The position numbers were made by a program, and so were the translations under genes. The notes beneath the pieces are model-generated. The model was not told the DNA's origin, made no database searches, and was given only the letters and a program-made list of their open reading frames with translations. 64,000 nucleotides of DNA from Streptomyces sp. 2114.4 (GTDB lineage Bacteria > Actinomycetota > Actinomycetes > Streptomycetales > Streptomycetaceae): NCBI RefSeq assembly GCF_900187385.1, contig NZ_FYEY01000001.1:7440001-7504000 (forward strand), written 5' to 3'. Below are positions 24,846 to 33,384 of this stretch, in pieces. Positions within the stretch are counted from its first letter, which is position 1, and every line of letters starts with the position of its first letter.

Positions 24846-26087
24846 ATGCCCCCTCCACGGCGGACACCGCTGCACGGACGACGGGAACTGGCCCATGTCC
24901 TGGTGCTGATCCCGATCGGGCTCATCGCGGCGGTCTGTGTGATCGATGCTCTCGCGCCGCCCGACATCCATCTGGGGCCGCTCCTCGTCGCGGCTCCCGC
25001 GATCACCGCCGCGTTCGCCGGGCCCCGCCTGACGGCCGCGATCGGTGCGCTGGCGGTGGCCGCCCAGGTATTCATCGGCATCGCGCGCCAGGTGCTGTTC
25101 ACCGCGAATCTGCAGGCCCAGATCGCCGCGCTGGTGGTCGTCTCCGGCCTGGTCGTGCTCTTCACCGTCGTACGGGACCGCAACGAGCGCCGGCTCACCC
25201 AGAGCCGTTCGGTGGCCGCGGTCGCCCAGCAGGTGCTGCTCCGGCCGCTGCCCGCGCGCAGTGGTGCCCTGGAGATCGCCTCGTTCTACCTGGCCGCCGA
25301 GGAGGAGGCGGAGATGGGCGGCGATCTGTTCGCGGCGGCGCGCACCGCCAGCAGCACCCGGCTGATCATCGGCGACGTCCGGGGCAAGGGGCTGCCCGCC
25401 TACGGTGACGCCGCCCTCCTCCTCGGCGCCTTCCGGGCAGCCGCCCACCGGCAGGCCACCCTGCCCAGGCTGGCCGTCCACCTCGACGGCGCCGTCCGCT
25501 GGGACGGCAGCCAGTGGTACGAGGCGCCGGGCGCCGACACCGGGACGGAGCCGGCGCCCGCACCGGACCACCCCGGCACGAACGGCGGCCTCCTCCCCGT
25601 CGCCCCGGCCCCGGACTCCGTCGCCGGCAGCGAGGAGACCTTCGCGACCGCCGTGCTGCTGGACCTCCCCGACCGCTGGCCCGTGCTGCGCATCATCAAC
25701 TGCGGTCACCCGCCCCCGCTGTTGCTGCGCGAGGGGCAGGCGCCGGTCCCCTTGCACGGCGAGCGGACCGCCTTGCCGATCGGCCTCGGTGGCCTGGCCG
25801 GCGCCCCGGACTACGAGGTCGAGACCTTCCCCTTCGCGCCAGGGGATCTGCTGCTGCTCTATACGGACGGGGTGACCGAGGCCCGCGACCACAAGGGCGC
25901 CTTCTACCCCCTTGCCGAGCGCGCCGGCGCCTGGGGCGACGGCAGTCCACAGCAGGTTCTGAGCCGGCTGCGCGCGGACCTGCTGGCCCACACGGACGGC
26001 AGGCTCGGCGACGACGCCGCCGCCGTCGCGGTACGGCGCCTGCCTGCCCGGTCACCGTCCACCGCAGGGGATCCCGGCGCTCCCTGA
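24846..26087 (+). CDS. Membrane-bound PP2C-type (SpoIIE) phosphatase
   Basis: 413 residues. Residues ~15-110 form about four membrane helices (HVLVLIPIGLIAAVCVIDAL, then LLVAAPAITAAFAG and LVVVSGLVVLFTVV). The rest is a SpoIIE domain: AEEEAEMGGDLFAAARTASS, LIIGDVRGKGLPAYGDAALL, IINCGHPPPLLL, LLLLYTDGVTEARDHKGAFY and DDAAAVAVRR. The metal-binding Asp residues of GGDLF, GDVRGKG and DDAA are kept. A Pro/Gly-rich insert of about 35 residues splits the domain. Streptomyces has many such phosphatases acting on anti-sigma antagonists; no partner gene is adjacent. Confidence 0.9.
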   Translation: MPPPRRTPLHGRRELAHVLVLIPIGLIAAVCVIDALAPPDIHLGPLLVAAPAITAAFAGPRLTAAIGALAVAAQVFIGIARQVLFTANLQAQIAALVVVSGLVVLFTVVRDRNERRLTQSRSVAAVAQQVLLRPLPARSGALEIASFYLAAEEEAEMGGDLFAAARTASSTRLIIGDVRGKGLPAYGDAALLLGAFRAAAHRQATLPRLAVHLDGAVRWDGSQWYEAPGADTGTEPAPAPDHPGTNGGLLPVAPAPDSVAGSEETFATAVLLDLPDRWPVLRIINCGHPPPLLLREGQAPVPLHGERTALPIGLGGLAGAPDYEVETFPFAPGDLLLLYTDGVTEARDHKGAFYPLAERAGAWGDGSPQQVLSRLRADLLAHTDGRLGDDAAAVAVRRLPARSPSTAGDPGAP

Positions 26088-26398
26088 GGCGGCCCGCACC
26101 CCGGCAGCGGAGCGGCCGGACACGCTCCATCCCGCAGGGAGGATCCGACATCACAGGGATGAATTACGTCACGCCTCGGATTCCCCCCGAATTCCTCATG
26201 AAATCCGGCATACGGCGTCCAATGCTTCAGCAGAGGCCCCACTTACGCCCGATATATCCCTTACATTTCGTCACGTTAAGCTACCGACCCTGCACTCCAG
26301 CGGGTTCCGGCCCGCTCCGCTCCGCCTGACGCTTCCTCAGTGCCGCCCGGCTTGATAGACACGTCCGCATCATCCGCAAGTGGCACAGGACGCGCACC
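26088..26398. other. Intergenic region without a gene
   Basis: 311 bases between the phosphatase and the small gene pair. The part 26150-26290 is AT-richer (for example ATATATCCC and CACGTTAAG) and probably holds the promoter of the pair. No ORF of interest was seen. Confidence 0.4.
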
Positions 26399-26635
26399 AT
26401 GAACGACCGCAACACCTCTGACCACCAGATATTCGAGCTCGACCTCGCCGCCCACGAAGCCCGGCGGCGCACCGAAGTCCTCGCGGCGCTGGGCGACACC
26501 TGGGACCCCATCGCGGTGGTGGAGGGCGAGGACGAGGCGTACCGGCTCCTCTACTCGGGCCTGGACGCGGAGCAGCAGGCCACCTACGACATGCTGGTCG
26601 CTGCCGAGGTGCTGCCGGGCTCCGGGCAGGACTGA
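26399..26635 (+). CDS. Small conserved Streptomyces protein, unknown function
   Basis: 78 residues, acidic: FELDLAAHEARRRTEVLAAL, then GDTWDPIAVVEGEDEAYRLL and YSGLDAEQQATYDMLVAAEV. It looks soluble and mostly helical and resembles a DUF6400-type protein, a name I recall without being able to check. The stop is 2 bases before the start of the next gene, so the two are surely co-transcribed. Confidence 0.72.
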   Translation: MNDRNTSDHQIFELDLAAHEARRRTEVLAALGDTWDPIAVVEGEDEAYRLLYSGLDAEQQATYDMLVAAEVLPGSGQD

Positions 26636-26637
26636 GC

Positions 26638-26868
26638 ATGCTGCCGCTCGACCCGACCGCCGATATCGGCCGCCGCGCCTGGGTACCGTGCCCCCGCTGC
26701 CAGGACCACCAGGACTGCGGCACCTGCCTCGACGGCCGCACCTGCGGTGACCACTGGCGCTACCTTCTGTCGCACAAGGGCAGCGTCCTGCATCTGCAGT
26801 GCCCCAACTGCACCCACCTGTGGACCTGGGAGTCGGGCTTCGGCGCGGGCGGCCGCACCGACGGCTGA
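26638..26868 (+). CDS. Small Cys-rich putative zinc-binding protein
   Basis: 76 residues with seven Cys. WVPCPRCQDHQDCGTCLDGR, then TCGDHWRYLLSH and LQCPNCTHLWTWES. The CPRC and CPNC pairs are spaced as in a zinc ribbon. No family name recognised. It directly follows the 78-residue gene; a joint role is likely, such as a zinc-ribbon partner protein, but function is unknown. Confidence 0.7.
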   Translation: MLPLDPTADIGRRAWVPCPRCQDHQDCGTCLDGRTCGDHWRYLLSHKGSVLHLQCPNCTHLWTWESGFGAGGRTDG

Positions 26869-26939
26869 CGCCGGACCGCCGTCGGGCGCCTCTCGCTCCC
26901 GCGCACCGCTCCCTGCCGTCGGAGCCCGCTGCTTCCACC

Positions 26940-27336
26940 GGATCTTCACCGCCTTCCCCACCGCTCCCTCCTCCTCGTGTGCCGCCTCGAGTGCCTTCTC
27001 GGCCGGTACGGCACGATCCGGCTGCACCCCGGCACCCTCCCAGTTGGTGCCCGTGACGGCGTTGACGGTCCGGGCCGTCGGCACGGTGACCGTGATGTGC
27101 TCCGTCACCGGATGGCGGGGCGGTGGGGTGCGCACCGCCTCCTGCCACAACAGCCTGAGGTGCCTGTCCGGGCAGACCCCCTGCAGATGTTCGGTCACTG
27201 CCTCGCAGAGCGCGGCACCGCTCAGCGCGTCGTACTCACCGGCCGCCAGCCGTGCGCGCAGGGCCCGGTCGACCTCCGCGGCGCGCCGGGGGAAGACATA
27301 GCCCGCCGTGATGCGGTCGAGGGGGCAATGCTGATG
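26940..27336 (-). pseudogene. S41-family peptidase relic with the middle deleted
   Basis: In one minus-strand frame the N-terminus of an IRBP-like S41 peptidase (LDRITAGYVFPRRAAEVDRA, LRARLAAGEYDALSGAALCE, AVTEHLQGVCPDRHLRLLW) is followed, after about 15 residues, by its C-terminus (VTVPTARTVNAVTGTNWEGA, GVQPDRAVPAEKALEAAHEE). In intact homologues some 200 residues with the catalytic Ser/Lys core lie between them. No convincing start codon remains and the frame has no stop near the natural end. It is a dead gene produced by an internal deletion. Confidence 0.72.
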
Positions 27337-27462
27337 ATCTCTGCGTTGCCGGGCGTTGCCACTGGTCCTCGATTCGGGTCGGCTGCGCCGAGGGCGCCGG
27401 TACGGGGGGCCTCCGCGCTGCGATGCGGTGCGGCAGGCCTCGGCCGGCGGTAGCGTGCGGGC

Positions 27463-28374
27463 ATGGAGCTGCACGCACGATCGCTTTGGCTGGTGTCCGA
27501 GCCGCTGCATGCGGTCTGCTACTTCGATGACAGGTGCCGCCGCCTGGGCAAGGACCTCGGCCTCAAAGGCTTCTGGATGGGCTATTTCGCCTCGCGTACG
27601 GCGCCCATGGGAGCGGTGGAGCCTGCGGCGGCCACGGCCGTACTCGGGGTGTTCGCCCCGGGGATGGTGGCCCGTGCACTGCCCGCGGCCTGGAGCGTCG
27701 TCAGCCCGGCGCACGTCCTCGACGAGCGCGGCAGGCGCGCGGCCCAGGCGCTGCGCGCGATCGACCCCGGGCTGGAGCGCACGGCAGCCGCGGTGCTGCC
27801 CCCGCTCCAGACGATCGTCGACGAGGCACCGGCCCTCGCCCGTCCCCTGTTCGCCGCCAACCGCGCGCTGTGCGACCACGCCGACCCTGTCGAGCGCCTG
27901 TGGCAACTGGTCACCACCGTGCGGGAGTTCAGGGGTGACGCCCATCTCGCGGTGCTCGCCGACGAAGGGCTCGACGGCTGCGAGGCATTGGTCCTGGCCG
28001 TCGCCTCGGGGCGCGTCCCCCGGGACACCATGCGGCAGGACCGCGGCTGGAGCGAGGAGGAGTGGGCGGACGCGGCGGACCGGCTGCGCGCCCGTGGCCT
28101 CGTGGACGCACGGGGCGACGCGACCGAACACGGCCGGCAAGAGCGCGAGCGCATCGAGGCGGCGACCGACCGGCTGGCCGGACGGCTGCTGCACCTGCTG
28201 CCCGAGGCGGAGACCGAGCGGCTGCTGCATACGCTCGAACCCCTGGTCCGGTGCCTCCTGGCCGCGGATGTCCTGCCTTTCCCCAACCCGATCGGCCTGC
28301 CGCACCTCGACGAGCCCGCACCGCGCGGCGGCACCCTCTCCGGTCAACACAACCAGGCCACGCCGCCCCCCTAG
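27463..28374 (+). CDS. SCO6745-family protein (MarR-like helical domain)
   Basis: 303 residues. It begins MELHARSLWLVSEPLHAVCY and contains LKGFWMGYFASRTAPMGAV, AAWSVVSPAHVLDERGRRAA and GWSEEEWADAADRLRARGLV, a pattern I recognise from the Streptomyces SCO6745-like family, whose C-terminal half looks like a winged helix. Function is unknown. The TAG stop overlaps by 3 bases the TAG stop of the convergent lipoprotein gene within one CTAG. Confidence 0.75.
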   Translation: MELHARSLWLVSEPLHAVCYFDDRCRRLGKDLGLKGFWMGYFASRTAPMGAVEPAAATAVLGVFAPGMVARALPAAWSVVSPAHVLDERGRRAAQALRAIDPGLERTAAAVLPPLQTIVDEAPALARPLFAANRALCDHADPVERLWQLVTTVREFRGDAHLAVLADEGLDGCEALVLAVASGRVPRDTMRQDRGWSEEEWADAADRLRARGLVDARGDATEHGRQERERIEAATDRLAGRLLHLLPEAETERLLHTLEPLVRCLLAADVLPFPNPIGLPHLDEPAPRGGTLSGQHNQATPPP

Positions 28375-29228
28375 CCCAGGCGCTTTCCGGCTTCCTTGAG
28401 CTTCTGTTCCAGATCCACCGTGTCGGATGCGGGCGGCACCTGGACCCTGACCGGCTTGTTGACGTCGAAGAACCGTATGCTCACGTCCAGCGGGCCCTGG
28501 GCCGCCTGCGCACGCTCGCGGAACTTCACGGTGCGGTCGCCGGGGCCGATCCATATGTCGAGCGTCAGCTTGCTCACCCCGAGCTGCTGATACTGCTCGA
28601 TCACCTTCTTACGGCGCTCGGCATCCAGCGCGCTCTTGGCGCCCCGCTCGTTCAGCAGATCCGCCACCTCGACCACACCGGCGTAGTGCGACGTCCGCAC
28701 CCCGTCGACGGTCTCCTCACCGACCTTCTTGACGTCGTCGGACTGGGTCAGCAAGGACGCCTGCGCCGCCGGGTCCTGGTCTGCCTGCTGCTGCATCCCC
28801 CCGAGGGCGTCGGCCCCCTTGTCCTTCATGGCGAACTTGATCCAGTGCTTGCCGCCCAACGCGGCCGTCGCCTTCCCGTCCCCGCCGAGATACACCGCGT
28901 CCCCGACGAGCCGCACCGAGAACTCGCCCTCCTCCTTGCCCCCGGAGGCCTTCATCCGCATGTCGATGGCGCGCGGACGCATGCTGAACGACACCTTGCC
29001 GTCGACCGTCCCCTGCCCCGGAACCCTGCCGGAGAGCTGGTACGAGACGGAGTTGAGCTTGGCCCCCTTGTCGACGGCCTTTTGCACCGCGGCGACCGGC
29101 GCGGCGTTGATGTTCCCCGACGCGGCGGTGTGGTCGCCCGACGTCGTGCAGGCCGCCGTGCCGCACAGCACGGCTCCGGTGAGCAGCGCCCCCGCGACGC
29201 GGGACGGGATACGGGAGAAATGAGTCAT
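28371..29228 (-). CDS. LppX/LprG-like lipoprotein
   Basis: 285 residues with a lipoprotein signal (SRVAGALLTGAVLCGTAAC, lipidated Cys at the end). The mature part has the beta-rich pattern of the LppX_LprAFG fold: VDKGAKLNSVSYQLSGRVPG, FSMRPRAIDMRMKASGGK, VRLVGDAVYLGG, VKKVGEETVDGVRTSHYAGV, LTLDIWIGPGDRTVKFRERA. Known members carry lipids or glycolipids at the outer face of the membrane. No transporter lies beside it. Confidence 0.82.
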   Translation of the reverse strand: MTHFSRIPSRVAGALLTGAVLCGTAACTTSGDHTAASGNINAAPVAAVQKAVDKGAKLNSVSYQLSGRVPGQGTVDGKVSFSMRPRAIDMRMKASGGKEEGEFSVRLVGDAVYLGGDGKATAALGGKHWIKFAMKDKGADALGGMQQQADQDPAAQASLLTQSDDVKKVGEETVDGVRTSHYAGVVEVADLLNERGAKSALDAERRKKVIEQYQQLGVSKLTLDIWIGPGDRTVKFRERAQAAQGPLDVSIRFFDVNKPVRVQVPPASDTVDLEQKLKEAGKRLG

Positions 29229-29465
29229 GGCCCCCCCATGAGCACATGGAACTATGAAAATGTCATCGATCATGACAATAACCCATGGCACCGACAACCG
29301 GCGTTGAGTATGTACGCAAGCGTGTGACCAGGGAATATGACATCCCGACCAGACCGGCGGCGGTCACCGGCCGGGCGCCGGGGTGATTGTCATCTGGTGG
29401 TTCGATGAGTGCTTTGGGGTGCTTTGCTGGGCCGGGTCGGGACACCTCTGACCAAGAGCCGTTGA

Positions 29466-30326
29466 ATGGGTATGGATCCTAGAGAGTTGTGGGACCGCAA
29501 CGCCGTGCTGGCAGAAGCGTTTTGTCTGGGCGATGAGCGGGTGCGCGAGGCGCAGGCCCGACTTGACGAGGCGCAGGCGGACCGGTCACGGGTTTTGGCG
29601 GCATTCGCGATCACGGTGGGCAGCACCGGCGCGGTGGCCGGTCTGTTCGGATTGAACGAGCGGGAAGTACGGATCGCCCGGCGCACGGTGGGCAAGGACG
29701 ACGCCCGTGCCGTCGCCGATGAGCTGCTGGCGGCCGCCACTCCCGCCGCGCCACCACGGGAACCGGAAGAGGCCTCACCGGCGCCCGATCCCGCCGCCGA
29801 ATATTCCCACCAGAACCCAATTGCCGGAACGCGTCCCACCGGCCTGCCCCGCGAAGGTGCCGGCGGCCCGGGGACAGCGGAACAGAGCTGGTCCCCGGCG
29901 ATGGACGCGGTCCTCATCGGCAGCTGGCAGACCGGAGTGGATTTGCGCGAACTCGCCGCCGAATTCGGGCTCGACCTCACCCGCCTGGTCACCCGCGCCC
30001 AACAACTCTCCGCCCAGGGGCGGTTCTACCCCGGCCCCGTGGAGAGCCATGCGGGACGCCACCGGCGCGGCCCCGGCGATGTGCACGAGTCCGAATACAC
30101 CATCCCTGCGCAGCAGACGAACTCCTGGAACGCCGCGCCCTCGGGGCACCAGATGGCCTCCGCCTGGCACACCGGCACGATGCCGCCCGCGGAATCCGGC
30201 CCGGACATGGCCGCCCTGGCCTCGGAATGGGACAACGCTCTCGCCCCGTGGGGGACCCTCGCGCCCTCCCACGAGGATGCCGCACCGTCCCATCAGCCCT
30301 GGGCCCAATACCACCTCAGTTCCTGA
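29466..30326 (+). CDS. Conserved Streptomyces hypothetical protein with HTH-like segments
   Basis: 286 residues. The N-terminal ~90 residues are helical (FCLGDERVREAQARLDEAQA) and pass into an HTH-like stretch (VGSTGAVAGLFGLNEREVRI, ARRTVGKDDARAVADELL). A Pro/Ala-rich linker follows. A second helical unit (AVLIGSWQTGVDLRELAAEF, GLDLTRLVTRAQQLSAQGRF) looks like another HTH. The final 90 residues are low complexity. Possibly a DNA-binding developmental protein; the name is not known to me. Confidence 0.6.
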   Translation: MGMDPRELWDRNAVLAEAFCLGDERVREAQARLDEAQADRSRVLAAFAITVGSTGAVAGLFGLNEREVRIARRTVGKDDARAVADELLAAATPAAPPREPEEASPAPDPAAEYSHQNPIAGTRPTGLPREGAGGPGTAEQSWSPAMDAVLIGSWQTGVDLRELAAEFGLDLTRLVTRAQQLSAQGRFYPGPVESHAGRHRRGPGDVHESEYTIPAQQTNSWNAAPSGHQMASAWHTGTMPPAESGPDMAALASEWDNALAPWGTLAPSHEDAAPSHQPWAQYHLSS

Positions 30327-30683
30327 CCCCACCCGATGTACTTGCGAGACGTACCCACCCTGCCTCGCAGACCGGCACCGGCCCGGCCGAGGGCGACGCG
30401 TCCCCGCCGGAATTCCTGAGCGGGGACGAAGAGAGGCGGAGAGCGAAAGAAGGGGGCGGGCCGAAGCCAGTCGGACTGCCGGCGCTACGTCGTGGGGGTC
30501 AAGGACCGGGACCTTGCCGTTCGATGACATCGGCTACCGCTGACGGCTGCCACCCCGTGAGCCATCGCCGGACGAAACGTAGCCCTCCGTAATTTCCTTG
30601 CTACTTGTCGAATCCGGGCAGGCCCGCGACAGTGTGGGGAGTGGTGCGGTCAGCCGACTGCAAGCAGTCAAGGGGGTCTTGTG
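30327..30683. other. Intergenic region without a gene
   Basis: 357 bases between the hypothetical gene and the small secreted protein. I see no coding potential. The AT-rich stretch around 30585-30605 (CCGTAATTTCCTTGCTACTTG) probably contains the promoter of the secreted protein gene. Confidence 0.4.
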
Positions 30684-31076
30684 ATGCACATGCGACAGGA
30701 GAGCGTCCGGCCGGCGACCACTGCACGGCGGCGCTCGGCTGCGGTCGGGGCGGCCCTCGCAGCGGTCAGCGCGCTGGGGCTGGCGACCGCGGCACCGGCG
30801 AGCGCCGAGGTCAAGTCCACCTGCGGCACCTACATCTGCGTGGCCACGGCCTACCAGGGGCGCGACTACGTCCAGGACATCACCGTCACGACGCGGGACG
30901 GACTGCCGGGGACCTTGCGCGCCTTCGTGGGCGATTACGGGAACCGCAAGGCCAACGTGTCGCGGTGGCGGTTCGTCGTCAACCGCGAGATCAGGGCGTA
31001 TCCGCGACTGGCCGTCTGCGGCGGCCTGGATCGCAGCGGCAGGGTGATCGAGAACCACTGCGTGCTGATCCCCTGA
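30684..31076 (+). CDS. Small secreted protein, unknown function
   Basis: About 130 residues. A signal peptide (RRSAAVGAALAAVSALGLAT, cleavage ASA) is followed by a ~85-residue mature domain with four Cys: STCGTYICVATAYQGRDYV, LAVCGGLDRSGRVIENHCVL. The two close N-terminal Cys and two C-terminal Cys suggest two disulphides. AGGGGG lies upstream of the ATG. No family recognised. Confidence 0.72.
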   Translation: MHMRQESVRPATTARRRSAAVGAALAAVSALGLATAAPASAEVKSTCGTYICVATAYQGRDYVQDITVTTRDGLPGTLRAFVGDYGNRKANVSRWRFVVNREIRAYPRLAVCGGLDRSGRVIENHCVLIP

Positions 31077-31180
31077 GCCCCTGAGCTCCTGGGCCTTGAG
31101 CCCCCTGGGCCGCTGATCCGCTCAGCGCCCGTCGGCGTTGGTCACAGGCCCGCCCTGCCCGAGCGCGTGACCGTGCCCTC

Positions 31181-32053
31181 TCAGCCCGCCGTCTCGCCCG
31201 CGTGCGGCGTCAGGGTCCCCGCCGCGACCAGGGCGAACAGGGCTATGCCCAGGAGGATGCGGTAGATGACGAACGGCATGAAGGACTTGTGGGAGATGAA
31301 CTTCATGAACCACGCGATGACGGCGTAGCCGACGACGAAGGCGATGAGCGTGGCGAAGAGGGTGGGGCCCCAGGAGACGTGGCCCTCGCCCGCGTCCTTG
31401 AGTTCGAAGACGCCGGAGGCCAAGACCGCCGGGATGGCGAGCAGGAAGGAGTAGCGGGCCGCGGATTCACGGGTGTAGCCCATCAGGAGGCCGCCGCTGA
31501 TCGTGGCGCCCGAGCGGGAGACGCCGGGAATGAGCGCCATGGCCTGGCAGATGCCGTACAGCAGGCCGTCCTTGACGCTGAGATCCGTGAGGGACTTGCG
31601 CTGCTTGGCGGCCCGGTGCCGGCCACCGGTCTCGTCGCGCGCGGCCAAGCGGTCGGCGATGCCGAGGACCACACCCATCACGATGAGGGTGGTGGCGATC
31701 AGCCGCAGATCGCGGAACGGGCCCTCGATGGCGTCCTTGAGCGTGATGCCCAGGACGCCGATCGGGATCGAGCCCACGATCACCAGCCAGCCCATCTGGG
31801 CGTCGTGATCGTGCCGCAGCTCCCGGTGGAAGAGGGAGCGCGCCCAGGCCGAGATGATCCGCCCGATGTCCTTGCGGAAGTAGATGATGACGGCCGCTTC
31901 GGTGCCGATCTGGGTGATGGCGGTGAACGCCGCACCGGGGTCCTGCCAGCCCGCGAACGCCGCCGTCAGGCGGAGGTGCGCACTGGAGGAGATCGGCAGG
32001 AACTCGGTCAGCCCTTGGACGAGTCCGAGGACGAATGATTCAAACCAAGACAT
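31181..32053 (-). CDS. uppP: Undecaprenyl-diphosphate phosphatase
   Basis: 290 residues with about eight membrane helices. Both active-site motifs are intact: LVQGLTEFLPISSSAHLRLT with the catalytic Glu, and ALIPGVSRSGATISGGLLMG. The enzyme recycles undecaprenyl diphosphate to the monophosphate lipid carrier for wall synthesis and gives bacitracin resistance when abundant. I chose the ATG before SWFESFVLG; a TTG six codons earlier is also possible. The gene stands alone. Confidence 0.95.
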   Translation of the reverse strand: MSWFESFVLGLVQGLTEFLPISSSAHLRLTAAFAGWQDPGAAFTAITQIGTEAAVIIYFRKDIGRIISAWARSLFHRELRHDHDAQMGWLVIVGSIPIGVLGITLKDAIEGPFRDLRLIATTLIVMGVVLGIADRLAARDETGGRHRAAKQRKSLTDLSVKDGLLYGICQAMALIPGVSRSGATISGGLLMGYTRESAARYSFLLAIPAVLASGVFELKDAGEGHVSWGPTLFATLIAFVVGYAVIAWFMKFISHKSFMPFVIYRILLGIALFALVAAGTLTPHAGETAG

Positions 32054-32222
32054 GGAAAATACGCTATCCAAGGGTGATCAAGCGCTGACCTGCGCAAGAG
32101 GGGAGAAAGCGGACGGTGGCGACGGATGCGGATCATCGCCGACAGGGGGCAGCGTAACGTCCGAAGATGTCCGGGCGGCCAAAGGGTCCTGGACGTACGG
32201 TGGCCGCCCGCCCGAACCGCTG

Positions 32223-32924
32223 TCAGCCCCCGCGCAGCGCCTTGCGTTTGCACCACGCCACCACCAGCGCCCCCAGAGCGCTGACCGCGATGAAGCCCAT
32301 GGCCGCGAGGAACACCGGTGAGGTGGGCGTCGAAGCCCGCGCGCCGGCCACGGCGTAGGCCGCGGTGTTCGGGATGCTGCCGAGTGCCGTGGCGGCCAGG
32401 TAGGCGCCCCAGCCCATACGGGAGATGCCGGCGCAGTAGTTCATGGCGCAGAACGGCAGGCCGGGGAAGAGCCGGATCACCAGCATCGAGCGGAAGCCGT
32501 GCTCGCTCAACTGCCGGTCGACGGCCGTCAGCCAGCGGGCGTGCAACAACGGGCGCAGGGCGTCCTGTCCGAGCAGCCGGCCGAGCCCGAACGTCAGCGC
32601 GGCACTCAGCACCGTGCCGGCCAGTGCGGTGGCCAGCCCGGCCTGGCTGCCGAAGAGGGCCCCCGCCGCGAGATTGAGGACCGGGCGCGGGACGAAGGCG
32701 CTGGTGCACGCGCCGTATGCCAGGGCGAAGAGCGCCAGGGCGGCAGGGCCGGACGGCCCGGCGGGGCGGGCGCCGGTCAGCAGATGCTGCGGCTGCCACC
32801 AGAGCGTCACGGCCGCGCCGCAGGCCAGCAGGGCGAGCAGCAGGACCAGCCGGGACCGGGGAGACAACAGCACGCGCGTGCAGCGCGCGGCGAGGCCGGC
32901 GGGCGCTGCGGCGGGTGGGGACAC
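32223..32924 (-). CDS. TVP38/TMEM64-family membrane protein
   Basis: 233 residues from a GTG start. There are about six membrane segments. The family signature is GALFGSQAGLATALAGTVLS, followed by LVIRLFPGLPFCAMNYCAGI and LAATALGSIPNTAAYAVAGA. This is the SNARE-associated/DedA-like superfamily, thought to handle lipid transport or scrambling. A separate DedA protein is encoded at 37083. Confidence 0.85.
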   Translation of the reverse strand: MSPPAAAPAGLAARCTRVLLSPRSRLVLLLALLACGAAVTLWWQPQHLLTGARPAGPSGPAALALFALAYGACTSAFVPRPVLNLAAGALFGSQAGLATALAGTVLSAALTFGLGRLLGQDALRPLLHARWLTAVDRQLSEHGFRSMLVIRLFPGLPFCAMNYCAGISRMGWGAYLAATALGSIPNTAAYAVAGARASTPTSPVFLAAMGFIAVSALGALVVAWCKRKALRGG

Positions 32925-33113
32925 CCCCGGAGCGTAACCGACGGGGCTGCCGGGGAGCCGTCATAGTGTCGACGGTGCGTGAGCCGCCGGGCATCGGTGC
33001 GTCCTGACGTATCGCCGGGTACGCCGACGGTCGGCTGTCCCCTCCAGGCGTATCGGGACGGCGGCCGGATAAATCGGTCGACGCGGCGGCGGGCCCCCGG
33101 CACCATAGGGCGC

Positions 33114-33275
33114 ATGTTCCGGTACGCCTTCCTCCCGCTCCCGTCCGCAGTCGCGGACGAGCCGAAGGCTGCCGTCGATTTCCTCGCGGCCATCGCCGCC
33201 TGCGTTCCCGCAGTCACTGCCGTCGCGGCGGTCGCCGTCCCGGCCGCCGCAGCGGCCGGCGGCGCACGAAGCTGA
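33114..33275 (+). CDS. Possible 53-residue hydrophobic peptide
   Basis: MFRYAFLPLPSAVADEPKAA then VDFLAAIAACVPAVTAVAAV and an Ala-rich end. AGGGCGC precedes the ATG directly. Codon use is GC3-rich like a gene, but it has no known relative and could be chance in this composition. It sits in the 460-base gap upstream of the EF-Tu gene, which otherwise shows nothing. Confidence 0.25.
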   Translation: MFRYAFLPLPSAVADEPKAAVDFLAAIAACVPAVTAVAAVAVPAAAAAGGARS

Positions 33276-33384
33276 CCCTCTCCGGATCGTCCGGCGGACC
33301 CCGCAGGGGGAGGGTCGGCCGGGTTCAGGGGTCCCCACGGCGCCAAGTCGCCGTTCTCACCGCATCGTTGCGAGGAAGAACACC

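Noticed and set aside
26584..28554. A 656-residue minus-strand ORF
   Set aside because: Most of it is antisense to the SCO6745-like gene and the Cys-rich gene. Only 26940-27336 has real similarity, as an S41 relic.
30534..31058. Minus-strand ORF over the small secreted protein
   Set aside because: Shadow frame; the plus strand has a signal peptide, ribosome-binding site and paired Cys.
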